Positions 61,475 through 64,000 of a stretch of DNA of 64,000 nucleotides are shown piece by piece (position 1 is the first letter of the stretch; each line of letters opens with the position of its first letter). Origin of the DNA: Timema cristinae (taxonomy: Eukaryota > Arthropoda > Insecta > Phasmatodea > Timematidae); NCBI GenBank assembly GCA_039000515.1, contig JBCFYV010000012.1, positions 286,001 to 350,000 on the forward strand, read 5' to 3'. Made by a program: the position numbers and the translations under genes. A model generated the notes under the pieces. It was given only the letters and a program-made list of their open reading frames with translations, made no database searches and was not told the DNA's origin.

Positions 61475-62306
61475 CGCGCTTGTTTATTTTCTAATTATCA
61501 TAGCAGCTCTCTGAATTAAGCTAGAGAGGTAGGAGTAGTGTCATTTTACTGTTTTTTACGTCCTTTTCAATAACATGCCACATGACATACCTAACAGGAG
61601 AAACAGTGTTCATACAAACATCCCCAAACAAACTCCAAATGTCAGAAGTAAGAGGTTATATAACCGCTGTTTATGACCAAAAATGATGGTTGACATGTAT
61701 TTTGGAGAAGAATGAAGAAGATGATGAATTAAAAGGAGCATTTCGATATTCTGCTGGACCTTCTCCATCATGTTTATATCAGAGGATGTTATTTGAAAAT
61801 CAATCCTACAAGTGCTAGTTGAAGGATTTATATAATAACTCCTGATGAGAATATAAAAAGTACACAGGCTGTCAACCAACTCTAACTAACATTTAACTAG
61901 GTAGTAAGTGTTATAACTACTTGAAATAATCAATTTAATGAAGCCCATGATATCATTAATACCTATTGTAACACTGTACTTCACTTACTACCTAAGGGCT
62001 AGCGTTATTTAGAAATCCACCTTATTTTAAAATAGTTTGAACTATCCTCCCACTCTTAATTTTTGTCAATCACCTAACATAAGTACAAACTATGCACAGG
62101 ATTTCTTGGAAATTTTTTGGTGACACTTCTTAGAAAGTCAAAATTGAAATTTTGATTTTGAGTTTAAAATTTTTTTTTGTTAAGACATTGCATGTCATGT
62201 TGCATGTTATTGGAAAGGGTGTAAAAAACCAGTAAAATGACACTACTCCCACCTCTCTTGCTTAATTCAGAGAGCTGCTATGACGATTAGAAAATAAATA
62301 AGCGCT
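61475..62306. mobile_element. Non-coding element with ~115-bp inverted repeats
   Basis: The left arm (about 61475-61588) and right arm (about 62191-62306) are inverted copies: TTTATTTTCTAAT, CATAGCAGCTCTCTGAATTA, GTAGTGTCATTTTACTG and AATAACATG. Outward similarity continues weakly (GACCAAGCC / GACCAAAAAC). Between them lie 600 bp without a domain. Target duplications were not resolved, so the ends are approximate and the superfamily unknown. Confidence 0.7.
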
Positions 62307-62659
62307 GTGTTTTTGGTCATTTTTTGAAAACTTTATATAGCCATATTTTGAAAACCGATTGAGATATTTAAATAAAAATTGGTATTTTTCTTAGTCTATA
62401 CACACTAGCTATATACCAAATTTTATCGAAATTTGATATGGTCAGGTAAAATGAATGTGTTGATTTGACATGGAATGACCCATGTAAAAATAAATATATT
62501 TTGGTTTAAGCTAATAATTCTATATAAATAACATTAAATTCAATTTATTCAAATTTATATAGTCTAAACATGAATTTTCGATGTATATAAATAATTTAAC
62601 AGAGTAAAATAAGACGAATTGCACATACATGGGTTTTTTCAGCTGTCAATATTTTTATT

Positions 62660-62765
62660 AGTGAAGTTTTTTCATTATTGAAGCTGAACTTTTTCTTTGA
62701 ATTTAAGTTGAAGCTGAAGTAGAAGTAGATGAATATTCAAAGCTTCACACTCCCTCAATTCACAC
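62660..62765. repeat. Fragment related to the MITE at 35.7-36.15 kb
   Basis: Repeated GAAGCTGAA and TTGAAGCTGAAG motifs ending in CAAAGCTTCACACTCCCT resemble the CGAAGCTTC...CCCC end of the hAT-type MITE at 35705-36151. The other end was not found. Confidence 0.4.
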
Positions 62766-62851
62766 TTTATTAAATAGTTTAAAACACAATTTATTTCACA
62801 AGTTTTCTAGAAACTGTGTGTGAAATTAATATGATTGTAATATAATTTTAG

Positions 62852-63024
62852 GAGAAAAAGTTAAACAAATCTGAGCGGTTACGCTTCCGAGAGGAGGCGG
62901 AGATGTTGAAAGGCCTCCAGCACCCAAACATAGTCCGTTTTTATGACTACTGGGAGGTGACTCTCACAAAAAGGAAATATATTGTTCTTGTCACAGAACT
63001 AATGACTTCCGGAACGCTCAAAAC
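62852..63024 (+). CDS. Wnk: WNK kinase exon: alphaC helix and hinge
   Basis: The acceptor TATAATTTTAG and the donor AAAAC|GTAAGT bound 173 bp (phase 0 to 2). It encodes [20 protein letters not shown] (alphaC; the conserved Glu lies in FREEAEML), [12 protein letters not shown] and [15 protein letters not shown] (hinge and start of alphaD). The wording is nearly the same as in other animal WNKs. The conserved HPNIVRFYD block and [13 protein letters not shown] continue across the next splice junction. Confidence 0.95.
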
Positions 63025-63696
63025 GTAAGTAACTAGATATTTTGTGGTTCTTATAAAATATGAACACTATTAAATTTCATCTATTGATGACAATTAACAT
63101 TTATAGTAGTGGCCTGCAAGCACCAAATATTTTTCATTCGAGTAGATCTCAAACAAGCTTTTCATTAAGCTCCTGATTATCAAGTTGAGTCAAACTTAAT
63201 TATGTAAATAAAATAACAAATTTGTATTAAATTATATTTGGAAGAAGATATAGGAAGGTTGGCTTGAATTATATAAGGAAAATAGGAAATATGTCTTTTA
63301 CAAAGAAAAGATGAACACAGTTCACACTTTAAAAGCCATACTATGTTTGTCCCTTTTATATGCTTTCTATCCACCTTTCCTTAACCTTCTTACAAATATG
63401 ATACAAATTACCTCATAAAGTGGAAGTAGGTTTTCCCATATACAGAAATGTATATCAAAGTTTTTTATAAAACATATGTCCCAGTGAAATATGACTGATA
63501 TTTAAAGAAAAGTAAAGCTGGGCAGATGTCAGTTTGTCCAATCTGATAAAGGCTGACCTTGGCCCAGCTGGTAGAACATCATTTGTAATTTTTTACACAT
63601 ACATTCTTTTTTATCTTTGTATAACTTTAATTACATAGTCACTTATCTTCACTACTTATTTTATATTGATGAATTTTGTCTGTACAACCCCACCAG

Positions 63697-63917
63697 TTAT
63701 CTACGAAGGTTCAAGAAGATAAACCCGAAAGTTCTTAAGTCTTGGTGCCGGCAGATTCTGAAAGGATTAAGCTTTCTTCATTCTCGAACGCCTCCAATTA
63801 TCCATCGAGACCTTAAGTGTGATAACATATTTATTACTGGTACGACAGGCAGTGTCAAGATAGGGGACCTCGGGCTGGCCACCCTCAAGAATCGCTCTTT
63901 CGCCAAGTCGGTCATAG
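63697..63917 (+). CDS. Wnk: WNK kinase exon: catalytic loop and activation loop
   Basis: The acceptor CCCACCAG and the donor GTCATAG|GTGAGT bound 221 bp (phase 2 to 1). It encodes [14 protein letters not shown], the catalytic loop [13 protein letters not shown] and the metal-binding DLG (WNKs use DLG where most kinases have DFG). In WNK1 the Leu residues of the DLGL segment line the inhibitory chloride site, and both are present here. The activation loop [10 protein letters not shown] contains both Ser residues phosphorylated on activation in WNK1. The last codon (Gly) is split and the rest of the kinase lies beyond the right edge. Confidence 0.96.
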
Positions 63918-64000
63918 GTGAGTGAGCTTTTTCACCTGTGAGCATATGTATTCAGGTTTATAAGTATTTGAAAATGTGTACATATGAAGTTAGCCAGTAT

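Overview
The window is eukaryotic, from a metazoan and most likely an arthropod (probably an insect). It is AT-rich and intron-dominated, with GT-AG splice sites, many microsatellites, tRNA-derived SINEs, LINEs, and mariner, hAT-type, Helitron-like and Ty3/gypsy elements. I could not place the species from sequence alone. There are no bacterial operons, CRISPR arrays or rRNA genes.

The one confident host gene is a WNK (with-no-lysine) serine/threonine kinase on the + strand. Five exons are visible: 40613-40878, 49619-49784, 59205-59660, 62852-63024 and 63697-63917. All join in compatible phase. They encode a low-complexity N-terminal region and the kinase domain from the glycine-rich loop to the activation loop. 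The gene enters through an upstream exon I could not identify and leaves past the right edge. The rest of the right third of the window is WNK intron.

Layout: 1-3.7 kb is a decayed Ty3/gypsy retrotransposon (minus strand) that has lost its RT core. 5.39-8.15 kb is a very homogeneous 66-bp tandem array interrupted by a SINE. 10.5-12.4 kb holds a minus-strand LINE relic and a mini-Helitron candidate. 19.4-21.15 kb is a 46-bp tandem array. 24.0-24.4 kb is a GC-rich, TATA-containing segment (minus-strand promoter or LTR candidate). 25458-26797 is a structurally complete mariner with two frameshifts. 29.36-32.3 kb is a near full-length but broken RTE-like LINE. 33.2-37.2 kb is a DNA transposon with inverted repeats of about 500 bp and a relic of a FEN/PIN-nuclease-like protein, with a hAT-type MITE nested inside.

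Inside the WNK introns lie a MITE swollen by a compound TG/CT minisatellite (41149-43188), a hAT-type MITE carrying a SINE (43431-44092), an unexpanded sister MITE (54117-54519), a hAT-like element with its transposase (54824-58057), a palindromic TA-flanked MITE (60810-61037) and a further large inverted-repeat element (about 61475-62306).

The most notable pattern is a group of three hAT-like elements. All have CAGGGT-type termini and exact 5-bp target duplications (TATAA, TGAAA, TAAAC) instead of the usual 8 bp. One encodes a BED-finger transposase broken by two single-base shifts. Comparing the two MITE sisters shows directly where a 1.6-kb minisatellite was born.
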